Of a stretch of 64,000 bases of DNA, positions 1-11,900 are shown in pieces. The DNA comes from Prostheceraeus crozeri. Its lineage: Eukaryota > Platyhelminthes > Polycladida > Euryleptidae. The notes beneath the pieces are model-generated. The model saw only the letters and a program-made list of their open reading frames with translations, was not told the origin of the DNA and did not search any database. The first letter of the stretch is position 1, and every line of letters begins with the position of its first letter. The DNA is taken from assembly GCA_907163375.1 (NCBI GenBank), contig CAJQUW010003579.1, positions 1 to 64,000 on the forward strand, written 5' to 3'. A program made the translations under genes and the position numbers.

Positions 1-688
1 TATATTTCAGCTATCGTCAGGCCAGGAAGGAAAATTTCTCTAACATCAATTAAAAAAAGTAAAATTCACACACGAGATATAGAAAATGTGGTTGGTAGTA
101 TTGGGTTACAGCTGGCAGTATCGGATATCCTGAAACAATGATGCGAAATAGTGTAAAATAAATTTACTAATCAAAAGAAACAATCAAACAAAAACTGTGT
201 ATACTTTTCTTTTCCTTTCATCTCAGACAGATTTGATAAACAAATCAAGAAAATCTTTAATCACGAAAATATTAACGCTGGAAAAGCGAGAAAGAATAGA
301 ATATTAAGAAATGCCTTTAAACAACATTCGGAACAACAATACTGCAATTTTCACAGCAGTCCAATCACGAACAAAAGCAGCTGTCAACGTCAAAATGTAG
401 TTAACAAAGTTTATGAAACAAATGTAAAAATTTTTCATTGGAAGCACAATCAGAAAACCTCATATCCCCTGCCGTGAACATGTAACAAACAATATGAACT
501 GCAAAACAAAGTTTCTTCTTTGTTTCATCATTATGAATGTATAGGATATCAAACGATATTTGAAAGCATTATCAACATAACAAAAAGATATCGTATGATA
601 TCAATCATAACGCACAGTTTTACCTGTCATTCGGAGTGTGATATCTGATGGTCTCCGTTTGTTATGTACATAATACACGGAATATGTA
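1..688. other. AT-rich non-coding stretch, nothing recognised
   Basis: No open frame of useful length, no repeat ends and no RNA gene are visible. A cluster of GATATC-containing short palindromes at about 548-650 precedes the foldback element at 689, but I cannot assign it a role. Confidence 0.5.
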
Positions 689-838
689 TATAATATTGCA
701 CTGATATCAGAAGAATACCCACTCAGATTATCCGAATTGAAATATCTATTGCTCCGAAGCGAAGCTGAGGATCAAGTAGATATTTCTATGAGGATAATCT
801 GTCGGTGGGTATTCTCCTGATATCAGTGCAATATTATA
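689..838. mobile_element. Foldback MITE-like palindrome, about 150 bp
   Basis: The two ends are long imperfect inverted copies. The left arm begins TATAATATTGCACTGATATC, and the right arm ends with its reverse complement at about 819-838. The arms are about 60 bp each around a short GAAGCGAAGC-containing centre. This is the structure of a non-autonomous foldback DNA transposon. No coding capacity and no clear target-site duplication are visible. A shorter related motif, AGGAGAAATACCCGCTCAGA, lies just downstream at about 919-938, so a second decayed copy may follow. Confidence 0.6.
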
Positions 839-1780
839 ATGTATTAACCGACCATAGACCAAACTATGCCAAACCCATGACCAAACCAACCACATGTCTA
901 TGAGGTATTTCTCCTAGGAGAAATACCCGCTCAGAATCTCCAATTGAAAACAATAGGATTACCATAGCACAGGTTAATACATAAGGCAAAAGCCATGCAT
1001 TTCTAAATGCTATAGAAATCCATGCAGAAGTCCATGGAAATATCCAAATCCATTCATTTTCATTCGAGTCATTTAGCGCATGAAGACGTGAATGATTTCC
1101 ATCATTCCTGTTTATAGCCCTACATCAATGCTGTCAAATTGTTGTTTTCTAACTTGCTATTCAGATCCTAATGACAGGCATGGATAGCAGAAATATTTTC
1201 AATCTCGACATTCTTAAGATATAGCATGGCATTCAAAGTTTGTCAACTTAAGATTGTGCCTTTATTTACTACTTCCTCTCTGAAGAAGGAGGAGTGAACT
1301 TATAGCAGCATCAAGAATCAAACATATGGCCTTCGGGGTTGCTAAATGACTGAAGAAAATTCTGAGCAATGTAATCAATACACAAGACAGTAACGCGTGA
1401 AGTATTGCTGTTGCAGGTTATGGAGTATAACATAGCCTACCATCAAGAAAATTCCTCACAGGGTAACAACACCAATATGGACAGTAGATGAGTACAGTAT
1501 GCGCTCAATTAAGATGGAATTCCTCGATGACACTATTATAAGAAAAAAACAAACCTCCAATCGAGACTTCCATTTCACAAAATTTTGAAACAATTCTTTT
1601 ATATGCTTAGCGACAAACTAACAGACCTTTTCCGTTGAAGCTGTGACTGGAACCAGACCATGCCGTTCACCGTTGAATGATATTTAAAATTGATTTAAAA
1701 GGTAAAAGCGATTATCCAGTACTTCTTCACAGCCTGCGTCAAGGAAGCTGCTAAAATACAATTTTGATATTTGACACTAA
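839..1780. other. Non-coding stretch with a possible decayed foldback copy
   Basis: Positions 900-965 resemble pieces of the element at 689-838. Beyond that I see only AT-rich sequence with frequent stops in all frames. Confidence 0.4.
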
Positions 1781-2018
1781 TTAATGCTCTCCTCGTCTTC
1801 GTCTTGAAGGCATACCCGTCCACCAGCACTGAGTTATCGGAACAGTGGTAGGTCTAATCGAAATTCTAGATGGTTCATAAGGAGCTTCAGTCGCCCTACA
1901 ATTCGTATTAGTCCGTGTGACATCTGCGGAGGGCTCGTGTGCTGAACACAACTGTGTGTGGATCTTGATTTTGATGACAACTGAAATCGCTGAAACGTGC
2001 TCTTGAATATCTACAAAA
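1781..2018 (-). other. Candidate terminal exon or chance open frame
   Basis: On the minus strand an open frame of about 79 codons runs from a pyrimidine-rich AG-ending tract (above 2018) to a TAA at 1783-1781. The product contains a basic end (key residues PSRRRRG just before the stop) and a T/P-rich middle (IRPTTVPITQ). It has no ATG near the beginning, which is why it would have to be a 3' exon. I recognise no family. The plus strand has a good donor-like CAG|GTATGAG at the same boundary, so the splice evidence is ambiguous, and an open frame of this length can arise by chance. Confidence 0.2.
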
Positions 2019-3351
2019 CTCAGGTATGAGAGAATGACTTCAGATGGTCGGAAATAACATCAGCACTGTCATGGAGCTCACCAGAGCTGCCGAAAGCATA
2101 ATATCAATCCCCATGGCAACGCGGGAGATCACACGCACAGGCAAAGGAAAGTGAAAAACTCGTCAGTGCAAGAAGGAAAATAATTTATAAAACGACGACA
2201 AGGTCAATAAAAAATGTTTTGAATAACTTTCGACTATGTCTTTGTCAATTCAATAAAACATCAACTACCTTTAACAGAGCAGCAAGGAAAGAAACATTTT
2301 ATTATTGCTTTTCTTCGTTTTATAAATTAAGCAATTAGGTCAATGGTGAACCGAATGTTAAGAAGGAAATTGCATGAATTTAGAAATTTAACTCATAATG
2401 TTCAATGATAGTCATACTTTCACTGCATGAAGCTTATGCAAGATGACGGCAAGTGTGAATGCATAAATCATGATATTACCAGCTGAACAAGTTGATTATT
2501 TTCAAGGAATTTTTCCGCCTCCTTTTAATCTTTATTCTATTGACGTTTTAAACAATTAGTAATTATAGCTACACCTACGCCCGTACTGCTGCCTTAGTGT
2601 GCCACATCGGACATAGATGAATATTTCAGGATGGGATTCAGGATGGTGATGGATGCGTTCGACGTCAACACAGCGCTTTTAATCAGCTGAAAGTAGCATG
2701 AGCAGCGAACGATTCGAATGCTTTCGGAATTACGCAAGCGCGCTTTGATGGTTGTTGACAATTACCCACGCTTTGAACGCAACATCATTTCATTGTGCAG
2801 CCTGGCACTGTTTGATATCATCGTATTTAGCATATTTTACGCCTTTGAGTTGACTTGACATACAGCAAAGTAATTCTACTAATCAAATCTCAAACTTTAG
2901 TGCTAGCAAAATAATCAAATCATTGTTTTGGCCACTAGACCTTGATGTAGGAATCCTGTCCTTCATTTTTCAAAATAGAAACAAATGTACCAAATAATCA
3001 TTTCAACTTATCAGTTATCAAACCCATTTATAGTTCATGTAGCTTGAATAGTGTTTCGATAAAGATGGAAAACGACAAGGACAGGACGAATTTGGTAGCT
3101 AAGTACAACTCTTCCCAAGAGTATCTTCGATATAATTGTCTTGAAGATCTGTTCTCAGATTCTAGCGCGGCACAAGAAACATGCATTGACGATTGACTGA
3201 AGGAGCTATAAAAGGAGTTGACGTTAGAGATGACAACAGGTGGAACATTCTTTAACTATGAACATATTTTGAAAGTAAGGGAATGCCTAGGTGACTTATA
3301 TTAGCGTCACAACAAATCAATTCGTGTTGTACAAGAGTACAAGAGTTTTGC
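2019..3351. other. Non-coding stretch, nothing firm
   Basis: AT-rich with no recognisable gene. A GTTGCCATGG motif on the minus strand at about 2112-2121 matches one half of an RFX-type X-box, but a single half site is weak evidence for regulation. Confidence 0.4.
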
Positions 3352-3935
3352 TAATTTGGGGATGTCCTTGACATGGTAGCCGGAACGGAAACGGCAGTCA
3401 GAGCTCGCATTGCAGGTACGCGGAAGTGAAGGGAACTAGCTAGCCTGTTGACAAACAAAGGCATTCCACTGAGGTACAGGACACACGTATGCGAGCTGTG
3501 TGTAAGATTGCTCCTAATTTACGGTGCGGAAACATGGCCCCTCACTCAAAAAATGACGAAGCAACTAAGAGGCGTTGACAGGCGTATGCTGCGATATATG
3601 GTACATGCAAAGTTGAAGGACAAAACACCATGTGAAGAAGACGATGTGGCCTACCCGAACTGCCTGTCCGCCTACGCCAGAAACGCTTGCGGTGGTTCGG
3701 ACATGTAAAGAGAGCAACCGACAATATCATCGGTGAGATATATCATCTATCGGTTGACGGTCGCCGTCCACCAGGAAGACCGAAGAAAACGTGGTATGTC
3801 TGTGTCGAAGAAGATCTCGAATACCTGAAGACCAAGGAGGACGCTGCTCTGGATCGAAATGCGTGGAAGAAAGTCATCGCAGCAACGTCCATCCCTGGTG
3901 GAATCGGGAAGAAGCGACGAAAAACGAAAAAGTAA
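3352..3935 (+). mobile_element. LINE (non-LTR retrotransposon) 3'-end fragment, broken
   Basis: The fragment encodes the C-terminal region downstream of the reverse transcriptase core in endonuclease-reverse transcriptase LINEs. In order it shows GDVLDMVAG, the LLTNKGIPLR block, CVRLLLIYGAETWPL (the usual form is CVRSxMLYGSETWPL), then LRWFGHVKR and GRRPPGRPKKTW, ending in an ALDRNAWKKVIA motif close to a lysine-rich stop. It is inactive. There is a TAA at 3352-3354, a TGA in frame at 3427-3429, and a frame change at about 3640-3665 between the GAETWPL part and the RWFGHV part. No 5' half (endonuclease, RT palm) is present, which fits the usual 5' truncation of LINEs. The clade is not resolved; it could be RTE-like, CR1-like or Jockey-like. 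Confidence 0.85.
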
Positions 3936-4467
3936 AGTAAGTTGCAAAATAATAAGGAATTGATTCGTTGTAAAACTAATACAAGTTAACTTGACATTCT
4001 CTTACTTTTAAGTATCTTGCAATGAGCCGAGGCATTTTTCACAAGTACGGTATGACGGCATTCTAGTATGAAACTATGATTCTAGGTGAATCTACCTCAA
4101 TCTAATTGCTAGATGCTGCCAACGTGACAAGTATTGAAAATGGAACTCTGAAGGATCAGAAATGACACTATGCGATCTGCATGATTGATGATAATGTCTC
4201 AGATTTGTTGATTATCTCCTTAAGAATCATCAAATATATGAACAAAGACTTCGCAGATTCAGCAGTTCTGAATAGTATTTTAATCAGATATTATCCAAGA
4301 AGATTTGCAAGATTTACAAAATCCTCCGCGCCAATGTTTTGAAGATTCAACGCCCGTCTACCTTCGAGAAAAGAGATATGCAGGCAGAGTTCATAGAGTC
4401 TAACACGAAACCGAACCAGAACCCGACCGCCTTCAGTGGCAGGTTCTATATTTAGTCACATAGTCTG
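3936..4467. other. Non-coding stretch between LINE fragment and foldback element
   Basis: Nothing recognised. The first bases after the LINE stop are A/G-rich and may be its 3' untranslated tail. Confidence 0.4.
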
Positions 4468-5120
4468 GCAACCAGCACGAGTTCCTGCAGGGAACAAGGC
4501 CGAAAATGAGACTTGGAATGATGCACACCCTATGCCTATTGTGAATCTGCGCGTCAGCCGAGTTCTAGTTAGTTCCTCTTCTTGTCAGACAGGAGGAAAG
4601 AATCTAATGGGACGCAGATTGCAGATTTTGGTTAAAATGAAATGTTCTACGTTTTCGCCAATTACGGTAAAAATATTTCCTATTATGTGCATGTGTTATT
4701 ATCATGCTTCTGATCGACAACGTATGCGAGAATGCCGTTAAATGTGGGTTGAATTTATCAAAATGTTAGTGTTTGACGACAATAGGAGACTCTCCAAATC
4801 TGGCAGTGTTAAGCTTCAAAGATTGGAGTGTATGAGCATGATAGGAAATGGTCTGAAGACATTCCATATTAAAAATTGTGACTCTGAGCTCAGTACTTTT
4901 CGCTTAATCCGAGAGAACATAAAACATTTTATTGTAACCAAAATTTGCAATCTGCGTCCCATTGGATTAACAAGCGTTTTTCTTTGGACCAGTCTGACAA
5001 GAAGAAAAGCTCACTAGAACTCGGCAGACGTGCAGATTCGTAGTGGACATTGGATGTCCATCATTATGTGAAATTCTCATTTTCGGTCTCGCTCCCTTGC
5101 GAAAACTCGTTCTGGCTGCC
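4468..5120. mobile_element. Foldback / long-TIR MITE, about 650 bp
   Basis: The ends are long imperfect inverted repeats of about 170-190 bp. GGCAACCAGCACGAGTTCCT at 4468 is mirrored by the minus-strand reading from 5120 (GGCAGCCAGAACGAGTTTTC). Inside, GCCGAAAATGAGA, the CCGAGTTCTAGT block, CTTGTCAGAC and AATGGGACGCAGATTGCA each recur in inverted form in the right arm. The open frames at 4436-4741 and 4742-5017 are incidental to the palindrome and encode nothing recognisable. No transposase is present, so this is a non-autonomous element. No target-site duplication is clear. Confidence 0.7.
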
Positions 5121-8100
5121 ATGAATAACACAAGTCTCCGTCAAAATCCATTATACTAGTCGGAGGGAGTCCATTTCTGCCTTATTCTATGTCGTATCAA
5201 ATATCAGCAATCATCTAATTAATTGTGGCGGAAAATTGAAGTCGGCTCCCTTCTATCAGCTACCACCTTCGGAGACAAGGCTATAGCGAGAACATAAAGA
5301 AGTTATGTTCATCAATTTATTTCAGCCTTCTTTGAATTGTAACTATTGACTACTTTCATTTTAGATATCATAGTGTTTTCCACATATCTACACGTTTAAT
5401 TTGTAAATAATTCTATGTATCATACTTAATCTACATTGATTTTGTAGAGTGCCTTGAAAAGAGAGACAATTCGTGAAACCGATCGGCAGATTAGATTCAG
5501 CTTGAGGTACCCTTCTAGTTTTAATTTCCAAGATAAGTGCCGTCACCATTTCTCACATTTTATATATATGTGTATAGCGTGGCCTATATACGGGATATAA
5601 AGGCCTACCTATCACTTATTACAGGCATTATTGTATTTACATCGATATTTTAGTTAAATTCGTTAAGTTTCTAGCTTTATAATGTGTAGAAAAACTTTGT
5701 AATAATTTAGTAGAGTAACTGAAAATAAGGTGGTTTAATGAAAAATTAGCCATTCTTTTAGGTTATCACATGTGAATTGCTGACATCACATTCGATGCCA
5801 GTTCGATCATGTTCATCGAAATAAAAATGCCTACGAAAGTTGCTAACAAAATTCGAAACGATGGTCTATTTACCGAGCGAAGCAGGTAAAATTGTGCAAA
5901 CACCAACCAAACCTGAATGCGGATTCGGGCGATGTTGGAATTCACACCAGACCCGACGATCTTCTCATTGCATTCGAGACTCATGGACGAACTGTCTGAC
6001 CGTATAACACCGCCCATTGCTTGAGACCAAGAAATTATTTATAGTTTAAAAGTATTTGAAAAAACTTTCCACAATCACATGATAATGGAAGAGGCGGAGA
6101 ATTGCAGTTTCCATAAAATGAACATCTCGATATTTGACTTTACAATGTTTCATATCAGTTGATAAGATGCAAATCAAATGAATTGCTCTCTTTCTCATCG
6201 TAAATCGTGAAGTGAATTTGTGGAGGAAGAAAAACCATGTGAATAATGTTCTTTAGATGATAAACAGTAAACACTGACAGAAAGAGCATTTTCCAGTTAA
6301 TAATTAATTGTCAATAAAGAATACATCAAATTGCAACTCTGATGACTATCAAGACAAGAAGCGATCAAACAGAAGATGTCATCAAGTTAATAATTGACAT
6401 CTGATGACGTGACTTCTCTACAGCAATACATTTCTATGCATGTACTAAGTAGGTGAGTATCTGACTGGGAAATGAACTTGTTGGAGCTTGTCTGATGCTC
6501 ACAGAGTGGTGCAAAGCAACAACTAACTATCAACATGCTCGATTGCTAAACAGATCATCCATCGTGAATCTAGAAGGTTATATGCGAGAAGTCTTGAAGG
6601 ACAGACAACTATACGGAGTAATTTCTAACCATATCAACGACAGGGAGTTCATACTTTAAGTCTTGTACTATAAACTGATGATTCTGACAATGGTGCACTC
6701 CTATTAGTATTTTGACCAGTCCATAATCCCCTTGTGTGTCCCAGATAGAATATAATAAATACGTGCGACATTTACAACAATTGATACTTGCATACTTGCG
6801 TCATTTATTTGCCTACCATAATAATGGCATTTAAATGTCAATTAATGAATCAACATGCGTTTCACTTGGAGGACAGTAAGCAATCGTGTTTATAACTCCT
6901 TCAATATACTATATTGATTTGATCAATGAACCCTTAATCAATCTAACGCCATCTAACTACAGAACTTACTCAGTGTACCAGAACTGGAAACGCAAGCAAA
7001 TATTGAAATGAACGCTGCATTCTTCCAAGATGGTCAGTTCACGTGGGCATAAAATAGAAGATGTTCACTGACTTCAGTGCTTCAATTCCTGACAGCTATC
7101 AACTCTATGCTGAGACGAACTGACTCAATCTTGCAGGGATACAGCGAGATATTAACCCCAAATAATGCTTCGAAATTTCAGCTGAACACTTGATTCCCAA
7201 AACTCTGAGAGAAATGATTCAGCCGTCAAGCTTCTTCCAAGAGGTCTAGAACTAACATAGCCAGATCATCCAATCAGCCAAATACATGTAACTAGTATAG
7301 TAAGGCGTGTTGCAAATACGAATTCATTGACTTTGTTCCGAATGACAGAATATCATTGTTCTAAGAACAAAGGAGTTGATACTGTAAAGATTGATGTGCT
7401 TCGTTATATTGCTATGTTTAACAGACTTTAGGCAAGATTTCTACGTTCTCTTCATATCATTGCTCTTTGATATAGTTGATGCATTTTATTGCTCTTCTCG
7501 TTGATTGATGTCTATGGCCCAATGGTAACGCAAAATTTATAGAATGTACATGTAAATGACAAGGTCCTTTTTTCAAACTGTCGTTATATACTCACTTCAC
7601 TTGGTAACTTAGTGAAGTACACACGTTTAGAGTTGTCTTTCGTGACTGGACTGCCAACTAGTCGGTCAGTTATTTGTCATTTTTGTATGCACGTTATTTT
7701 TTAACATTTTGTAATACGCCCATGTATTTTGCAGAAACCGTCTCAATAAGGCTTTCTTTGGTGAAAATAAATTCCTTGTAAAAGCACCTGGATAGTTTTA
7801 TAGACGCGTTTTACAGATACTATTCATAACAAAATACAACGACCTAATGAACAACATTTACTTATAGTCTTCCAATAGATTCGAAAATAAGGTTCAGTAG
7901 CAACTGCCCAAATACGGTAATTACAAAGCTATCAGAGCATTTGGCCCAAAGATCCTGATTTTTATGTTACTTAATACATTGAATGACATTACATGCCACA
8001 AGTCAACAGAAGGGTTGGGAGATAAGATAACCGATTAGAATACACTGAAGATAGTGTAATTATTTTACAACTTTTGGGTTAACTACAACATATTGCCGCG

Positions 8101-8997
8101 ACGTACTTTTATAACTGTTCAGCAGAATGAAGAATCAGTGCATCATGGCAAAACCTTCAATATGATCATCAGTTTAGAAAATTCTGAAATCCACATTAAA
8201 ATATCAAATGAAACTGTCACCGTAAATCATAACTCACTGAGTAAATACTGAGCTCTTCAAAAGTTATGCATCACATCCACGAGCAAGAATGAATTGAGAC
8301 AGATTTACAGCCAGTCATGCGAAAGTCATTACGACATGGACACGTTGATAGCAAGGTATTTAGAACAGATGAGATTCATCTCCAAATCGCAACAATCTTT
8401 CCTTAATTCCTGACAAGATCGATCATTTGAAATGAATTCATTAAATGATAGAATTCTCTGAAAATTCAGTTATCAATTGAAAATCAGTCAAACTTTCTTC
8501 TTGCACGAAATATTTCGATGACTTCGAAATTGAATTCTATCTTTCTTTAACTTTTGCAGCTTCATAAATGAAATAAAAACATTAACAAGCTGATTAGAGA
8601 CTTAGATTCGTCCATTAAATGGTATTGGCTTTAGTTCTCATGTGTTGGAATAGGTATACTGGAAGATGACTTCAAAACTGACAACAGGAATAACAATAAT
8701 AAATTCTTTATAAAAGTCATAACAAAGAAACCGTGGTAAATAAATAACCAAATAATAACCAAGGAATGTTTTATCTCACTCATCTCGGAAAAGGTGTGCT
8801 CAATTGATTGATGTTTATCTATGATAGTTGTCAGTCAGAAACTTAAAAAATCTTAACTTAACCGTCACCATCAATCTTCCGAAGCATCGTCGTCGCTGCA
8901 ACGTGTCAACAGTTCCTCGAGAATTGGCGCTGTAACGCCGTCAATATCAGGAGCTGATCAAACCTCAGCGATGTACCAGTACATGTACAATACCTAT
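5121..8997. other. Long AT-rich non-coding stretch
   Basis: I see no exon, no repeat ends and no RNA gene that I can support. The segment at about 7690-7785 has an AATAAA-containing tail that could be an old retroelement 3' end, but nothing upstream of it is recognisable. Positions 8885-8997 contain decayed pieces of the 41-bp unit (CGTCGTCGCTG, GCGCTGTAACGCCG), marking the worn left edge of the array that follows. Confidence 0.45.
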
Positions 8998-11900
8998 GAT
9001 TATTCTAACTGCTCAATAATCGTCGCTGTAACGCCGAGGATTATTCTAACTGATCAATAATCGTCGCTGTAACGCCGAGGAATATTCTAACTGCTCAATA
9101 ATCGTCGCTGTAACGCCGAGGTATATTCTAACTGCTCAATAATCGTCGCTGTAACGCCGAGGATTATTCTAACTGATCAATAATCGTCGCTGTAACGCCG
9201 AGGATTCTTCTAACTGCTCAATAATCGTCGCTGTAGCGTCGAGGATTATTCTAACTGCTCAATAATCGTCGCTGTAACGCCGAGGATTATTCTAACTGTT
9301 CAATAATCGTCGCTGTAACGCCGAGGATTATCCTAACTGCTCAATAATCGTCGCTGTAGCGTCGAGGATTATTCTAACTGTTCAATAATCGTCGCTGTAA
9401 CGCCGAGGATTATTCTAACTGCTCAATAATCGTCGCTGTAACGCCGAGGATTATTCTAACTGCTCAATAATCGTCGCTGTAACGCTGAGGATTATTCTAA
9501 CTGCTCAATAATCGTCGCTGTAACGCCGAGGATTATTCTAACTGCTCAATAATCGTCGCTGTAACGCCGAGGATTATCCTAACTGCTCAATAATCGTCGC
9601 TGTAGCGTCGAGGATTATTCTAACTGCTCAATAATCGTCGCTGTAACGCCGAGGATTATTCTAACTGTTCAATAATCGTCGCTGTAACGCCGAGGATTAT
9701 CCTAACTGCTCAATAATTGTCGCTGTAACGCCGAGGATTATTCTAACTGCTCAATAATCGTCGCTGTAACGCCGAGGATTATTCTAACTGCTCAATAATC
9801 GTCGCTGTAGCGTCGAGGATTATTCTAACTGCTCAATAATCGTCGCTGTAACGCCGAGGATTATTCTAACTGCTCAATAATCGTCGCTGTAACGCCGAGG
9901 ATTATTCTAACTGTTCAATAATCGTCGCTGTAACGCCGAGGATTATTCTAACTGCTCAATAATCGTCGCTGTAACGCCGAGGATTATTCTAACTGTTCAA
10001 TAATCGTCGCTGTAACGCCGAGGATTATCCTAACTGCTCAATAATCGTCGCTGTAACGCCGAGGATTATTCTAACTGCTCAATAATCGTCGCTGTAACGC
10101 CGAGGATTATTCTAACTGTTCAATAATCGTCGCTGTAACGCCGAGGATTATTCTAACTGCTCAATAATCGTCGCTGTAACGCCGAGGATTATTCAAACTG
10201 TTCAATAATCGTCGCTGTAACGCCGAGGATTATCCTAACTGCTCAATAATCGTCGCTGTAACGCCGAGGATTATTCTAACTGCTCAATAATCGTCGCTGT
10301 AACGCCGAGGATTATTCTAACTGCTCAATAATCGTCGCTGTAACGCCGAGGATTATTCTAACTGCTCAATAATCGTCGCTGTAACGCCGAGGATTATTCT
10401 AACTGCTCAATAATCGTCGCTGTAACGCCGAGGATTATTCTAACTGCTCAATAATCGTCGCTGTAACGCCGAGGATTATTCTAACTGCTCAATAATCGTC
10501 GCTGTAACGCCGAGGATTATTCTAACTGCTCAATAATCGTCGCTGTAACGCCGAGGATTATTCTAACTGCTCAATAATCGTCGCTGTAACGCCGAGGATT
10601 ATTCTAACTGCTCAATAATCGTCGCTGTAATGCCGAGGATTATTCTAACTGCTCAATAATCGTCGCTGTAACGCCGAGGATTATTCTAACTGCTCAATAA
10701 TCGTCGCTGTAACGCCGAGGATCATTCTAACTGCTCAATAATCGTCGCTGTAACGCCGAGGATCATTCTAACTGCTCAATAATCGTCGCTGTAACGCCGA
10801 GGATTATTCTAACTGCTCAATAATCGTCGCTGTAACGCCGAGGATTATTCTAACTGCTCAATAATCGTCGCTGTAACGCCGAGGATTATTCTAACTGCTC
10901 AATAATCGTCGCTGTAACGCCGAGGATTATTCTAACTGCTCAATAATCGTCGCTGTAACGCCGAGGATTATTCTAACTGCTCAATAATCGTCGCTGTAAC
11001 GCCGAGGATTATTCTAACTGTTCAATAATCGTCGCTGTAACGCCGAGGATTATTCTAACTGCTCAATAATCGTCGCTGTAACGCCGAGGATTATTCTAAC
11101 TGCTCAATAATCGTCGCTGTAACGCCGAGGATTATTCTAACTGCTCAATAATCGTCGCTGTAACGCCGAGGATTATTCTAACTGCTCAATAATCGTCGCT
11201 GTAACGCCGAGGATTATCCTAACTGCTCAATAATCGTCGCTGTAACGCCGAGGATTATTCTAACTGCTCAATAATCGTCGCTGTAGCGTCGAGGATTATT
11301 CTAACTGCTCAATAATCGTCGCTGTAACGCCGAGGATCATTCTAACTGTTCAATAATCGTCGCTGTAACGCCGAGGATTATCCTAACTGCTCATAAATCG
11401 TCGCTGGAATGCCGAGGATTATTCTAAATGCTCAATAATCGTCGCTGTAATGCCGAGGATTATTCTAACTGCTCAATAATCGTCGCTGTAACGCCGAGGA
11501 TTATTCTAAATGCTCAATAATCGTCGCTGTAACGCCGAGGATTATTCTAACTGCTCAATAATCGTCGCTGTAACGCCGAGGATTATTCTAACTGCTCAAT
11601 AATCGTCGCTGTAACGCCGAGGATTATTCTAACTGTTCAATAATCGTCGCTGTAACGCCGAGGATTATTCTAACTGCTCAATAATCGTCGCTGTAACGCC
11701 GAGGAATATTCTAACTGTTCAATAATCGTCGCTGTAACGCCGAGGATTATTCTAACTGCTCAATAATCGTCGCTGTAACGCCGAGGATTATTCTAACTGC
11801 TCAATAATCGTCGCTGTAACGCCGAGGATTACTCTAACTGCTCAATAATCGTCGCTGTAACGCCGAGGATTATTCTAACTGCTCAATAATCGTCGCTGTA

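Noticed and set aside
3448-3935. Host gene encoding two overlapping small proteins
   Set aside because: The two frames together match the C-terminal end of a LINE polyprotein split by a frame change. It is a dead retrotransposon fragment.
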